Assembly: GCF_019145375.1 (NCBI RefSeq)
Contig: NZ_JAHSTX010000001.1
Location: 2,889,001-2,953,000, forward strand
Length of the DNA stretch: 64,000 nucleotides
Reading direction: 5' to 3'
Source of the DNA: Pseudomonas triticicola
GTDB lineage: Bacteria > Pseudomonadota > Gammaproteobacteria > Pseudomonadales > Pseudomonadaceae
Shown: in pieces, positions 7,532 to 15,768 of the stretch
Numbering within the stretch: position 1 is the stretch's first letter
Layout of the letters: each line of letters starts with the position of its first letter
The notes under the pieces: generated by a model
What the model was told of the DNA's origin: nothing
What the model saw: the letters and a program-made list of their open reading frames with translations, nothing else
Database searches by the model: none
Made by a program: the position numbers and the translations under genes

Positions 7532-8986
7532 ATGGCGTTGCCGACCTTACGGATCATTGGTTTTATCATCGGCATCTTCCTGATAACCCTGGCTGTGGCC
7601 ATGGTCGTGCCGATGGCCACGCTGGTGATTTTCGAGCGCACCAGCGACCTGCCGTCGTTCCTCTGGGCGAGCATGATCACCTTCGTCGCCGGCCTCGCTC
7701 TGGTGATACCCGGCAGACCCGAACACATTCACCTGCGCCCGCGCGATATGTATCTGCTGACGGTCAGCAGCTGGCTGGTGGTGTGCATTTTCGCCGCGCT
7801 GCCGTTTCTGCTGACCCAGCACATCAGCTACACCGACTCGTTCTTCGAAAGCATGTCCGGCATCACCGCCACCGGCTCCACCGTGCTCAACGGCCTGGAC
7901 AACATGTCGCCGGGGATTCTGATGTGGCGGTCGCTGCTGCACTGGATCGGCGGCATCGGCTTCATCGGCATGGCGGTGGCGATTCTGCCGCTGCTGCGCA
8001 TCGGTGGCATGCGCCTGTTCCAGACCGAATCCTCGGACCGCTCGGAGAAGGTCATGCCGCGTTCGCACATGGTGGCGCGGCTGATCGTGGCGGCCTACGT
8101 CGGCATCACCATTCTCGGCAGCCTGGCGTTCTGGTGGGCCGGGATGAGCCCGTTCGATGCGATCAACCACGCGATGTCGGCGATTTCCACCGGTGGTTTC
8201 TCGACCTCCGACCAGTCGCTGGCCAAGTGGACACAACCGGCAGTTCATTGGGTGGCGATTGTCATCATGATCCTCGGCAGCCTGCCGTTCACCCTGTACG
8301 TGGCGACGCTGCGCGGCAACCGCCGTGCGTTGATCAGGGATCAACAGGTGCAGGGTTTGCTGGCGATGTTGCTGGTGACCTGGCTGGTGCTCGGCACCTG
8401 GTATTGGTGGACCACCAAGCTGCATTGGCTGGAAGCGCTGCGGCATGTGGCGCTGAACGTGACCTCGGTAGTCACTACCACCGGTTTCGCCCTCGGCGAC
8501 TACAGCCTGTGGGGCAACTTCTCACTGATGCTGTTTTTCTATCTGGGCTTTGTCGGCGGTTGCTCAGGTTCGACGGCGGGCGGGATCAAGATTTTCCGTT
8601 TCCAGGTCGCCTATATCCTGCTCAAGGCCAACCTTAATCAGCTGATTCACCCGCGCGCGGTGATCAAGCAGAAGTACAACGGCCACCGCCTCGACGAAGA
8701 GATCGTCCGTTCGATCCTGACCTTCTCGTTCTTCTTCGCCATCACCATCTGCGTGATCGCCCTGCTGCTGTCGCTGCTCGGGGTCGACTGGATGACCGCG
8801 TTGACCGGCGCCGCCAGCACCGTGTCCGGCGTCGGCCCGGGCCTGGGCGAAACCATCGGCCCGGCCGGCAACTTCGCGACGCTGCCGGATGCGGCGAAGT
8901 GGATTCTGTCGTTCGGCATGCTGCTCGGCCGACTGGAGATCATTACGGTGTTTGTGCTGTGTATTCCGGCGTTCTGGCGTCATTGA
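7532..8986 (+). CDS. trkH: Potassium uptake protein TrkH
   Basis: 484 residues, the usual length of the Trk potassium-transporter membrane subunit that works with TrkA. Four pore-loop repeats with selectivity-filter motifs are visible: TGSTVL (near 113), AISTGGFSTSD, VTTTGFALGDYS and STVSGVGPGLG. Further hallmarks are LLHWIGGIGFIGM and GCSGSTAGGIKIFRF. The start ATGGCGTTGCCG gives MALPTLRIIGF. The 3' end overlaps the convergent AraC-type gene by 44 bp. Confidence 0.95.
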   Translation: MALPTLRIIGFIIGIFLITLAVAMVVPMATLVIFERTSDLPSFLWASMITFVAGLALVIPGRPEHIHLRPRDMYLLTVSSWLVVCIFAALPFLLTQHISYTDSFFESMSGITATGSTVLNGLDNMSPGILMWRSLLHWIGGIGFIGMAVAILPLLRIGGMRLFQTESSDRSEKVMPRSHMVARLIVAAYVGITILGSLAFWWAGMSPFDAINHAMSAISTGGFSTSDQSLAKWTQPAVHWVAIVIMILGSLPFTLYVATLRGNRRALIRDQQVQGLLAMLLVTWLVLGTWYWWTTKLHWLEALRHVALNVTSVVTTTGFALGDYSLWGNFSLMLFFYLGFVGGCSGSTAGGIKIFRFQVAYILLKANLNQLIHPRAVIKQKYNGHRLDEEIVRSILTFSFFFAITICVIALLLSLLGVDWMTALTGAASTVSGVGPGLGETIGPAGNFATLPDAAKWILSFGMLLGRLEIITVFVLCIPAFWRH

Positions 8987-10004
8987 CCGCGTCCGGCACC
9001 TGCGTCAGGCGTAAGCGGTATTCGCCGGGTGTGGTGTCGAACCAGCGGCGAAACGCGCGAAAGAAGTTGCTTGGGTCGGCAAATCCCAACAGGTAAGCGA
9101 TTTCCAGTAAGGTCATGCTCGGTTGCGCCAGATATTGCTCGGCCAGCTCGCGGCGGGTGTCGTCGAGCAACTGCTGAAAACTGGTGCCCTCCTCCTGCAA
9201 GCGCCGCTGCAAAGTGCGTTGCGACAGGTGCAGCGTCTGCGCCACGGTGTCACGCTTGGGCTCGCCCTGGGGCAACAAACGACACAGCACCTGGCGTGCC
9301 CGGTGCGTCACGCGACTCTCGGAGAACCGCGCCAGATATTCCCCGGCAAAACGGTCATGCAACAGCGCCATGGCTTCATTGGCGGTCGGCAGCGGCGCCT
9401 CCATGTCGGCACGTTCGAAGATCAACGCATCGTAAGGCGCGTTGAACACCAGCGGCGCGTGAAAGGCTTCTTTATAGGGTTGCAGGTTTGTCGGCTGATC
9501 GCCCTGAACCAACACTTTGACCGGGTGCAGCGGGCGCCCGGTCAGCCAGCCGCACAGCGCCAGTGCACAGGCCAGTGACGCTTCGGCGCTCTGCCGGGTC
9601 GGCGGCAGATGATCGCCGTGCACGGTGAGAATCAGCGCGTAACCTTCGTCGAGCAGGCGAAAACTCAGGTCAGCGCTTTCGGCAATGATGCGTTGATAGC
9701 GCACCAGACGCTGGAAGCCTTCAGCCAGGGTATTGCTCGACATCAGCGCGTAGCCGGCGACATGAAACGAGGCCGGGCGCACCACTTTGCCCATGTTCAG
9801 GCCGATCGCCGGGTTGCCGGACACCTCGACCGCGCGCTGCCAGAGCCGGGTCATGGAGTCCTGCGGGAAACGCGCATCCGGATCTTCAAGGGCGCTGAAA
9901 TCCAGCCCCAGCTGCCTGAACAGTACCCGGCAATCCAGGCCGTCCATCTCCAGTGCTTTGACAATCCCCATCGCCCAGCTTGCAGAAGTCGTTCGTTCGC
10001 TCAT
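8943..10004 (-). CDS. AraC-family transcriptional regulator
   Basis: 353 residues. The N-terminal part (about 20-210) matches the arabinose-binding-like ligand domain of OruR/ArgR-type AraC proteins. The C-terminal double helix-turn-helix (about 235-340) contains LHLSQRTLQRRLQEEG and the second-helix signature LLGFADPSNFFRAFRRWF with TPGEYR. I chose the ATG giving MSERTTSASWAMGIVKALE; in-frame codons upstream would add about 26 weakly conserved residues. Its target is unknown. The last 44 bp overlap the end of trkH on the other strand. Confidence 0.85.
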   Translation of the reverse strand: MSERTTSASWAMGIVKALEMDGLDCRVLFRQLGLDFSALEDPDARFPQDSMTRLWQRAVEVSGNPAIGLNMGKVVRPASFHVAGYALMSSNTLAEGFQRLVRYQRIIAESADLSFRLLDEGYALILTVHGDHLPPTRQSAEASLACALALCGWLTGRPLHPVKVLVQGDQPTNLQPYKEAFHAPLVFNAPYDALIFERADMEAPLPTANEAMALLHDRFAGEYLARFSESRVTHRARQVLCRLLPQGEPKRDTVAQTLHLSQRTLQRRLQEEGTSFQQLLDDTRRELAEQYLAQPSMTLLEIAYLLGFADPSNFFRAFRRWFDTTPGEYRLRLTQVPDAVNDARTPEYTAQTP

Positions 10005-10169
10005 GGTTGTTATTCTTTTACATGACGGGCTGCAGATAACCGCCCTATTTGCGAAGGATACTAAAGTGGCGCCGATTGTCACTGGCCCACGCCAATGATC
10101 ACTCTAGACTCAAATAAGCTGCCCGACGCACAACTTGTCGCCAGAACAATCACCACAGAGAACGCGGTC

Positions 10170-10481
10170 GTGGAAAACATCAAGCAGTTCAACAGCTTCG
10201 CCGAGTTCTACCCGTATTACCTCGCCGAGCACAGCAACAGCACCTGCCGTCGTCTGCATTTCATCGGCACTTCTCTGGTCATCTTCATTCTCGCCCTGAG
10301 CATCGCCAAAGGCGCCTGGCTGCTGTTGCTCGCGCTACCTCTGGCCGGTTACAGCTTTGCCTGGATCGGCCATTTCTTTTTCGAGAAAAACCGCCCGGCG
10401 ACGTTTCAGCATCCGCTGTACAGCCTGCTCGGCGATTTCGTCATGTACCGCGACATGATTCTCGGTCGCGTGGCGTTCTGA
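10170..10481 (+). CDS. Mpo1-like (DUF962/YGL010w family) membrane protein
   Basis: 103 residues. The family includes yeast Mpo1, an Fe(II) dioxygenase that removes one carbon from 2-hydroxy fatty acids. Visible family marks are FNSFAEFYPYYLAEHSN, CRRLHFIGTSL, two membrane helices in the middle, and WIGHFFFEKNRPATFQHPLYS, which supplies the conserved histidines. GTG start chosen to give VENIKQFNSF; an upstream ATG at 10095 would add 25 non-conserved residues. It lies 14 nt before the HD-domain gene, so the two are probably co-transcribed. Activity in bacteria is inferred. Confidence 0.8.
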   Translation: MENIKQFNSFAEFYPYYLAEHSNSTCRRLHFIGTSLVIFILALSIAKGAWLLLLALPLAGYSFAWIGHFFFEKNRPATFQHPLYSLLGDFVMYRDMILGRVAF

Positions 10482-10495
10482 ATGAGGGTCTGCCA

Positions 10496-11086
10496 ATGAA
10501 TGCCCATGCTCGCTTCACCCATATGAAGGACGGCACCGAGGAAGACTGGGCGATCATCGCCGCCGATTTCAGTGCCTATGCCAGACAGCTGCCGTCGCGG
10601 ATCCTCGCGCATTTGAAGCTGCTTGAAGGCGACTTTGGTGGTTTCCCCGTGGATCGCCTGACCCACTCGCTGCAAACCGCGACCCGCGCCTATCGCGACG
10701 GGCGTGACGAGGAATACGTGGTCTGCGCGCTGTTGCATGACATTGGCGATACCCTCGGTTCCTACAATCATCCCGACATCGCCGCAGCAATTCTCAAGCC
10801 GTTCGTGAGTGCGGAAAATCTGTGGATGGTGGAGAAGCACGGCATCTTTCAGGGTTATTACTTCTTTCATCACCTGGGCATGGATCGGCACTTGCGCGAG
10901 CAGTTCAAGGACCATCCGCAGTTCCACGCCACTGCCGAATTCTGCGCCAAATACGACGCGGCGGCGTTTGATCCGGCGTATGACACGCTGCCGTTGAGTT
11001 TCTTCGAGCCAATGATGGAAAGGCTGTTTGCGCAGCCGAAGAACTCGATTTACAAGGCTGCGATGCAAGAACACAGCCCGGCCTGA
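10496..11086 (+). CDS. HD-domain protein resembling PhnZ-type mixed-valent diiron oxygenases
   Basis: 196 residues. Motifs: THSLQTATRAYRDGRDEEYV, the HD pair in ALLHDIGDTLG, an invariant downstream histidine (YNHPDIAA), and KHGIFQGYYFFHHLG with YDTLPLSFFEPMMERLF at the end. The set resembles PhnZ/TmpB and inositol oxygenase-like HD proteins, which cleave C-C or C-P bonds with O2, rather than classical phosphohydrolases. Substrate is unknown. Immediate partner is the Mpo1-like gene, another putative non-haem-iron oxygenase. Confidence 0.75.
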   Translation: MNAHARFTHMKDGTEEDWAIIAADFSAYARQLPSRILAHLKLLEGDFGGFPVDRLTHSLQTATRAYRDGRDEEYVVCALLHDIGDTLGSYNHPDIAAAILKPFVSAENLWMVEKHGIFQGYYFFHHLGMDRHLREQFKDHPQFHATAEFCAKYDAAAFDPAYDTLPLSFFEPMMERLFAQPKNSIYKAAMQEHSPA

Positions 11087-11093
11087 GAATAAA

Positions 11094-11183
11094 TGTGGGA
11101 GCGAGCCTGCTCGCGAAAGCGCTGTCATCAGGCACATAAGCTTTGTCTGACACTACGCCTTCGCGAGCAGGCTCGCTCCCACA
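11094..11183. repeat. REP pair (BIME), copy 2
   Basis: TGTGGGAGCGAGCCTGCTCG and its reverse complement flank a spacer of about 40 bp, between the convergent HD-domain and phosphoesterase genes. Confidence 0.9.
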
Positions 11184-11197
11184 GGGTGCTTTTTCGC

Positions 11198-12013
11198 TCA
11201 GGCGATTTCGGCAACTTTGGCAGCTTTCAATTCCGCCTCCCGCGCCTGGGCATCCGCCAGTCGATACAGCTCGATCGTGCCGTCCCAATGCTCGATCAGC
11301 GCTGTGCACGATTCGACCCAGTCGCCGCAATTGAGGTAGTCCACCTCGCCCACCTTGCGAATCTCGGCATGGTGAATATGCCCGCAGACCACGCCATGCA
11401 GTTCGCGCTTCACGCATTCGTGGGCGATGGCTTCTTCAAAGTCGCTGATGAAACTTACCGCTGTCTTGACCTTGTGTTTCAGGTACGCCGACAGCGACCA
11501 GTAACCGTAGCCATACCGGGCGCGCCAGTGATTGAGCCAGCGGTTGAGGGTCAGGGTGAACTCGTAGGCCGAGTCACCGAGAAACGCCAGCCAGCGGTGA
11601 TAACGGGTGATCACGTCGAACTGATCGCCGTGGATCACCAGCAAATGCCGGCCGTCCGCCGTAACGTGTACCGCCTCGTCGACCAACTGGATATTGCCCA
11701 GAATCAGCTTGGAATAGCGCCGCAGGAATTCGTCATGGTTGCCGGTGACGTAGATCACCTCGGTGCCGCGCTTGCTCATGGTCAGCAGGCGGCGGATGAC
11801 GTTGGTGTGGGCTTGCGGCCAGTACATGCCGCTGCGCAGTTTCCAGCCGTCGATGATGTCACCGACCAGATAGACCTTGTCGGCGTGGTAGCCCTTGAGA
11901 AATTGCGACAAGTGCTCGGCCTGACAATCCCGCGTGCCCAGGTGCACATCGGAGATCCACAGGGTTCGCACCCGTTGTTTGCGACTGGGTCGGGCGAGCT
12001 CGGCGCTGGTCAT
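11198..12013 (-). CDS. LpxH-like metallophosphoesterase (UDP-2,3-diacylglucosamine diphosphatase family)
   Basis: 271 residues with a full calcineurin-like metal site: TLWISDVHLGT, VGDIIDGWKL, VTGNHDEFLRRY, LVIHGDQFD and VVCGHIHHAEIR. It belongs to the COG2908 group that includes LpxH, but is longer and carries a distinct insert (RYGYGYWSLSAYLKHKVK). True LpxH is usually elsewhere in Pseudomonas, so this is a paralog of uncertain substrate. Start ATG gives MTSAELARPSRKQRVRTLW. The open frame continues upstream across the divergent promoter region, but that part lacks coding character. Confidence 0.85.
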   Translation of the reverse strand: MTSAELARPSRKQRVRTLWISDVHLGTRDCQAEHLSQFLKGYHADKVYLVGDIIDGWKLRSGMYWPQAHTNVIRRLLTMSKRGTEVIYVTGNHDEFLRRYSKLILGNIQLVDEAVHVTADGRHLLVIHGDQFDVITRYHRWLAFLGDSAYEFTLTLNRWLNHWRARYGYGYWSLSAYLKHKVKTAVSFISDFEEAIAHECVKRELHGVVCGHIHHAEIRKVGEVDYLNCGDWVESCTALIEHWDGTIELYRLADAQAREAELKAAKVAEIA

Positions 12014-12169
12014 GGGCAACCCTCTGCGATGTTTTCGCCAGCTTGCGCGCGCGCCGTTAATCGCCCATGACAGGCGCGAGTCAGTCGTGTGACAGCGCAC
12101 ATCGTTGAAAAATTGAGGAATCGGATGACAGACGCGACGGCGACAGCGCTTTAGACTGGCGCTCTTTTG

Positions 12170-12205
12170 ATGATCGTTCCCACGCTCCTGCGGGGGAACG
12201 ATCAT
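12170..12205. repeat. Perfect palindrome ATGATCGTTCCC...GGGAACGATCAT
   Basis: A 12-bp perfect stem with a 12-base loop lies about 25 bp upstream of the EamA start. It is the terminal-repeat core of the larger GATCGTTCCC elements seen near 24.4 and 34.4 kb, standing alone. Confidence 0.75.
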
Positions 12206-12229
12206 CGCGTTTGAAATAGAAGGATTGCA

Positions 12230-13123
12230 ATGACTCCGCGTACTGCCCTCGGCGCCCTGCATATTGGCGCTTTGATGTTCGGCCTGACCGGTGTGTTCGG
12301 CAAACTCGCTGCCGCGTCGCCGGCAGTCATCGTTTTCGGCCGCGCCGCCTTTGCCGTGCTTGCCCTGGCCTTCTTCGCTCGATTCGCCAGTCAGAGCGGC
12401 TGGCAAAAACTGCAAGCAGTGGACTGGCGACGCCTGGCGCTGAGCGGCGTATTGCTGGCGGGGCACTGGGTGAGTTTTTTCGTATCGGTGAAGATCGCCG
12501 GGGTGGCCATCGCCACGTTGGGCTTTGCCAGTTTCCCGGCGTTCACGGTGATTCTCGAAGGGTTGATCTTCCGCGAACGCATCCGCGCCAACGAAATCGT
12601 CCTGGTGGTATTGGTCAGCATCGGTCTGGTGCTGGTGACGCCCGCATTCGATCTGGGCAGCGGCGCGACCGTCGGCTTGCTTTGGGCAGTGTTGTCCGGC
12701 CTGCTGTTTTCCCTGCTGTCGCTGACCAACCGCGCCAGTTCCGGGCGCATCCCGGCGGTGCAGGCGGCGTTGTGCCAGAACGTCGTCGTGGCGTTGTGTC
12801 TGTTGCCGGTCGCGGCGCCGCAGTTGAGTCAGGTTCGAGCGCTGGACTGGTTGTGGATCGCCCTGCTCGGGGTGTTCTGCACGGGTGTGGCGCACAGCCT
12901 GTTTGTCGCCAGTCTGGCGGTGATCAAGGCGCGCACGGCGGCGGTGGTGTTCGCCATGGAACCGGTCTACGGCATCACCCTCGCCTGGCTGCTGTTCAGC
13001 GAAACCCCGACCCTGCGGATGCTCATCGGTGGCGCGTTGATCATCGTCGCGATTGTGGTGTCGGCGCGGATGTCAGGCTCGGCCGACAAGAAAACCGTCG
13101 CCGCCGAGGCCGCCTCTCACTGA
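12230..13123 (+). CDS. EamA/DMT-family transporter
   Basis: 297 residues with ten hydrophobic segments in two EamA repeats, from LHIGALMFGLTGVFGKL to MLIGGALIIVAIVVSARM. EamA proteins export amino acids, drugs or metabolites. The conserved FAMEPVYGITLAWLLFSETP of repeat 2 is present. Substrate is unknown. A Shine-Dalgarno AAGGA lies 6 nt before the ATG, and the stop overlaps the convergent SelW-like gene by 7 bp. Confidence 0.88.
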   Translation: MTPRTALGALHIGALMFGLTGVFGKLAAASPAVIVFGRAAFAVLALAFFARFASQSGWQKLQAVDWRRLALSGVLLAGHWVSFFVSVKIAGVAIATLGFASFPAFTVILEGLIFRERIRANEIVLVVLVSIGLVLVTPAFDLGSGATVGLLWAVLSGLLFSLLSLTNRASSGRIPAVQAALCQNVVVALCLLPVAAPQLSQVRALDWLWIALLGVFCTGVAHSLFVASLAVIKARTAAVVFAMEPVYGITLAWLLFSETPTLRMLIGGALIIVAIVVSARMSGSADKKTVAAEAASH

Positions 13124-13404
13124 GTGCGGTCGTTGTGGCCGAGGTCGCGGTCAGGATCGATCTGATCGCGCACTCGCTGTTTCAATACCTTGGCCTCGGG
13201 AAAACCACCGTCGGCCTTGCGCTCCCAGATCTGCACACCCGCACAAGTGATGTGAAACACCCCGCCGGTGCCCGGCACCAATGACACTTTGCCCAAGTCA
13301 TCAGCGAAGGTGCTGAGCAGTTCCTGAGCCAGCCACGCCGCGCGCAGCAGCCACTGGCATTGGGTGCAATAAGTAATGACAACTTCGGCTTTGGCGACGG
13401 TCAT
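13117..13404 (-). CDS. SelT/SelW/SelH (Rdx) family protein
   Basis: 95 residues with a thioredoxin-like fold. The redox motif is the early TYCTQCQW (CxxC near residues 13-16), where eukaryotic homologs have Cys-x-x-Sec. GTGGVFHITCAGVQIW and the terminal VLKQRVRDQIDP also match the bacterial SelW-like family. Partner and substrate are unknown. The final 7 bp overlap the convergent EamA gene; plpD starts divergently 71 bp away. Confidence 0.88.
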   Translation of the reverse strand: MTVAKAEVVITYCTQCQWLLRAAWLAQELLSTFADDLGKVSLVPGTGGVFHITCAGVQIWERKADGGFPEAKVLKQRVRDQIDPDRDLGHNDRTQ

Positions 13405-13475
13405 GATCGCTGAAACTCCTGAGACAGAGGGCGCCGCTATAATAGCCGGCTTTACCGCTTGCCCCGAGACTCACA

Positions 13476-15665
13476 ATGCGCCGTTTGCTGTTCTGCCTGC
13501 TGCTTGGTTTCCTTCCCCTGCTGGTTCACGCCAGTGAAGCGCCACGACCGAAAGTCGGCCTGGTGCTGTCCGGTGGCGCCGCGCGCGGGCTGGCGCACAT
13601 CGGCGTGCTCAAGGCGCTGGAAGAACAAGGCATCAGGATCGATGCGATTGCCGGCACCAGCATGGGCGCGGTGGTCGGTGGGCTGTACGCCTCGGGCTAC
13701 AAGATCGATGAACTGGAAAAACTCGCCCTGAGCATTGACTGGCAAGCAGCGCTGTCCGACGCGCCGCCGCGTGAAGATGTGCCGTTCCGGCGCAAGCAGG
13801 ACGACCGCGATTTTCTGGTCAAACAGAAACTGAGCTTTCGCGACGACGGCAGCCTGGGCCTGCCATTGGGGGTGATTCAGGGCCAGAACCTTGCGCTGCT
13901 GCTGGAAAGCCTGTTGGCCCACACCAGCGACACCCGCGACTTCGACAAATTGCCGATCCCGTTTCGCGCGGTGACCACCGACATCGCCAATGGCGAAAAA
14001 GTGGTGTTTCGCAAGGGCCACCTGCCGCAGGTGATTCGCGCGAGCATGTCGATCCCCGCAGTGTTCGCCCCGGTCGAGCTCGACGGGCGCCTGCTGGTGG
14101 ACGGCGGCATGACCGACAACATTCCACTGGATGTCGCGCGGGAAATGGGCGTCGACATCGCCATCGTCGTCGATATCGGCACACCGCTGCGCAATCGCAA
14201 GCAACTGACCACGGTGGTCGATGTGCTCAATCAGTCGATCACCCTGATGACCCGGCGCAATTCCGAAGAACAACTGGCGAGTCTGCACGCCAATGACGTG
14301 TTGATCCAGCCTGCGCTGGCCGCGTTCGGCGTGACCGATTTCGGCAAGGCTCAGGAGATGATCGATGCCGGTTATCGCGCCACGCGAATCCTCGATGCGC
14401 GCCTGGCGCAGCTAAAGCCGACCCAAACCCAGGACGCGGAATTGAACGCCGCGCGCCAGCCTGGTCAGCGCACGCCGATCATTACCGCAATCCGGGTCGA
14501 AAACGATTCGAAGGTCGATGATGACGTGATTCGCTATTACATCCGCCAGCCGATCGGTGCTCCGCTGGACCTGGGCCGCCTGCATTCAGACATGGGCACG
14601 TTGTACGGCCTCGATTACTTCGATCAAGTGCGTTACCGCGTGGTGCACAAGGGCCAGGATCACACACTGGTCATCAGCGCCAGCGGCAAGCGCAGCGGTA
14701 CCGATTACTTGCGGGTCGGTTTGAATCTATCGGACGACATGCGCGGCGACAGTGCTTTCAATCTTGGCGCCAGTTATCGCGTCAATGGCATCAACCGCCT
14801 CGGCGCGGAATGGCTGACCCGCGCGCAGATCGGCGACAAGCAGGAACTGTACAGCGAGTTCTATCAGCCGCTGGACGTCGGCTCGCGTTACTTCGTCGCG
14901 CCCTATGCGTCGTTCGAGGCGCAGAACGTTGATTCGGTGCTGGATAACGATCCGATCGCCCAGTACCGGGTCGAGCGCTACGGCTTCGGCCTCAACCTTG
15001 GCCGGCAGATCGGCAACAACGGCGAAGTGCGACTCGGCGTCGGCCAGGCCTGGGGCAAAGCTGATGTGCGCATTGGCGATCAGGATCTGCCGAGTGAAAG
15101 CTTCAACGAAGGCTTCTATACCGTGAAGTATTCCTACGACTCGCTGGACAACGTGTACTTTCCGCACGAGGGCAAGGACATCAGCCTGACTTTTGCCCAG
15201 TTCGAACCGGGTCTGGGTTCGGACAATCGCTATCGCCAATGGGAAGCAAAGTTCGACAAGGCCATGAGCCACGGGCCGGATACGCTGATACTCGGCGGAC
15301 GCTACGGCCGCACGCTGGACGATGCCAATGTGGTCACCTCAAGCTTCCTGCTTGGCGGCGCGCGGCAGTTGTCGGGGTTCCGTGAAGACGCGCTGTCCGG
15401 GCAGAACGTCAGCCTGATGCGCGTCGTGTACTACCGCCGCCTGACGCCGCGCTCGTATCTGCCCCTGGACTTCCCGCTGTACGCCGGCGCCTCGCTGGAA
15501 CGCGGTCGGGCGTGGAACAACGACAATGAATTCGACAGCGGCTACATCAATGCCGCGAGCGTGTTTATCGGCTTCGACACGCCGCTGGGGCCGTTGAACT
15601 TCACGTATGGGTTGAATGATGCGGATGAGCAGGCGGTTTATCTGAATCTGGGGCAGACGTTCTGA
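13476..15665 (+). CDS. plpD: Patatin-like type Vd autotransporter PlpD
   Basis: 729 residues. Order: signal peptide (1-19), patatin phospholipase domain (about 25-320), POTRA-like domain (about 340-420) and a C-terminal 16-strand beta-barrel of the Omp85 type ending YLNLGQTF. Catalytic Ser62 lies in GTSMG, the oxyanion loop is SGGAARG (32-38) and Asp209 lies in VDGGMTDN. PlpD is a type Vd secreted lipolytic enzyme (phospholipase A1). It precedes the FimV-like, MarR and recQ genes, the same neighbours as plpD of P. aeruginosa. Confidence 0.92.
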   Translation: MRRLLFCLLLGFLPLLVHASEAPRPKVGLVLSGGAARGLAHIGVLKALEEQGIRIDAIAGTSMGAVVGGLYASGYKIDELEKLALSIDWQAALSDAPPREDVPFRRKQDDRDFLVKQKLSFRDDGSLGLPLGVIQGQNLALLLESLLAHTSDTRDFDKLPIPFRAVTTDIANGEKVVFRKGHLPQVIRASMSIPAVFAPVELDGRLLVDGGMTDNIPLDVAREMGVDIAIVVDIGTPLRNRKQLTTVVDVLNQSITLMTRRNSEEQLASLHANDVLIQPALAAFGVTDFGKAQEMIDAGYRATRILDARLAQLKPTQTQDAELNAARQPGQRTPIITAIRVENDSKVDDDVIRYYIRQPIGAPLDLGRLHSDMGTLYGLDYFDQVRYRVVHKGQDHTLVISASGKRSGTDYLRVGLNLSDDMRGDSAFNLGASYRVNGINRLGAEWLTRAQIGDKQELYSEFYQPLDVGSRYFVAPYASFEAQNVDSVLDNDPIAQYRVERYGFGLNLGRQIGNNGEVRLGVGQAWGKADVRIGDQDLPSESFNEGFYTVKYSYDSLDNVYFPHEGKDISLTFAQFEPGLGSDNRYRQWEAKFDKAMSHGPDTLILGGRYGRTLDDANVVTSSFLLGGARQLSGFREDALSGQNVSLMRVVYYRRLTPRSYLPLDFPLYAGASLERGRAWNNDNEFDSGYINAASVFIGFDTPLGPLNFTYGLNDADEQAVYLNLGQTF

Positions 15666-15740
15666 CGCCTTCGCGAGCAGGCTCGCTCCCATAGGGAGAG
15701 CGCATTCCATTGTTGGAGCGAGCCTGCTCGCGAAAGCGGT
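15665..15740. repeat. REP pair (BIME), copy 3, with tail-to-tail order
   Basis: CTTCGCGAGCAGGCTCGCTC comes first and GAGCGAGCCTGCTCGCGAA second, the opposite order to copy 1. It fills the gap between the convergent plpD and FimV-like genes. Confidence 0.88.
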
Positions 15741-15768
15741 CTGGGGTGAACCCGAAATCCGTTGGCGC

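Noticed and set aside
12014..12895. N-terminal extension of the LpxH-like ORF by about 290 codons
   Set aside because: It is antisense to the EamA gene and the promoter region. The family starts near the chosen ATG.
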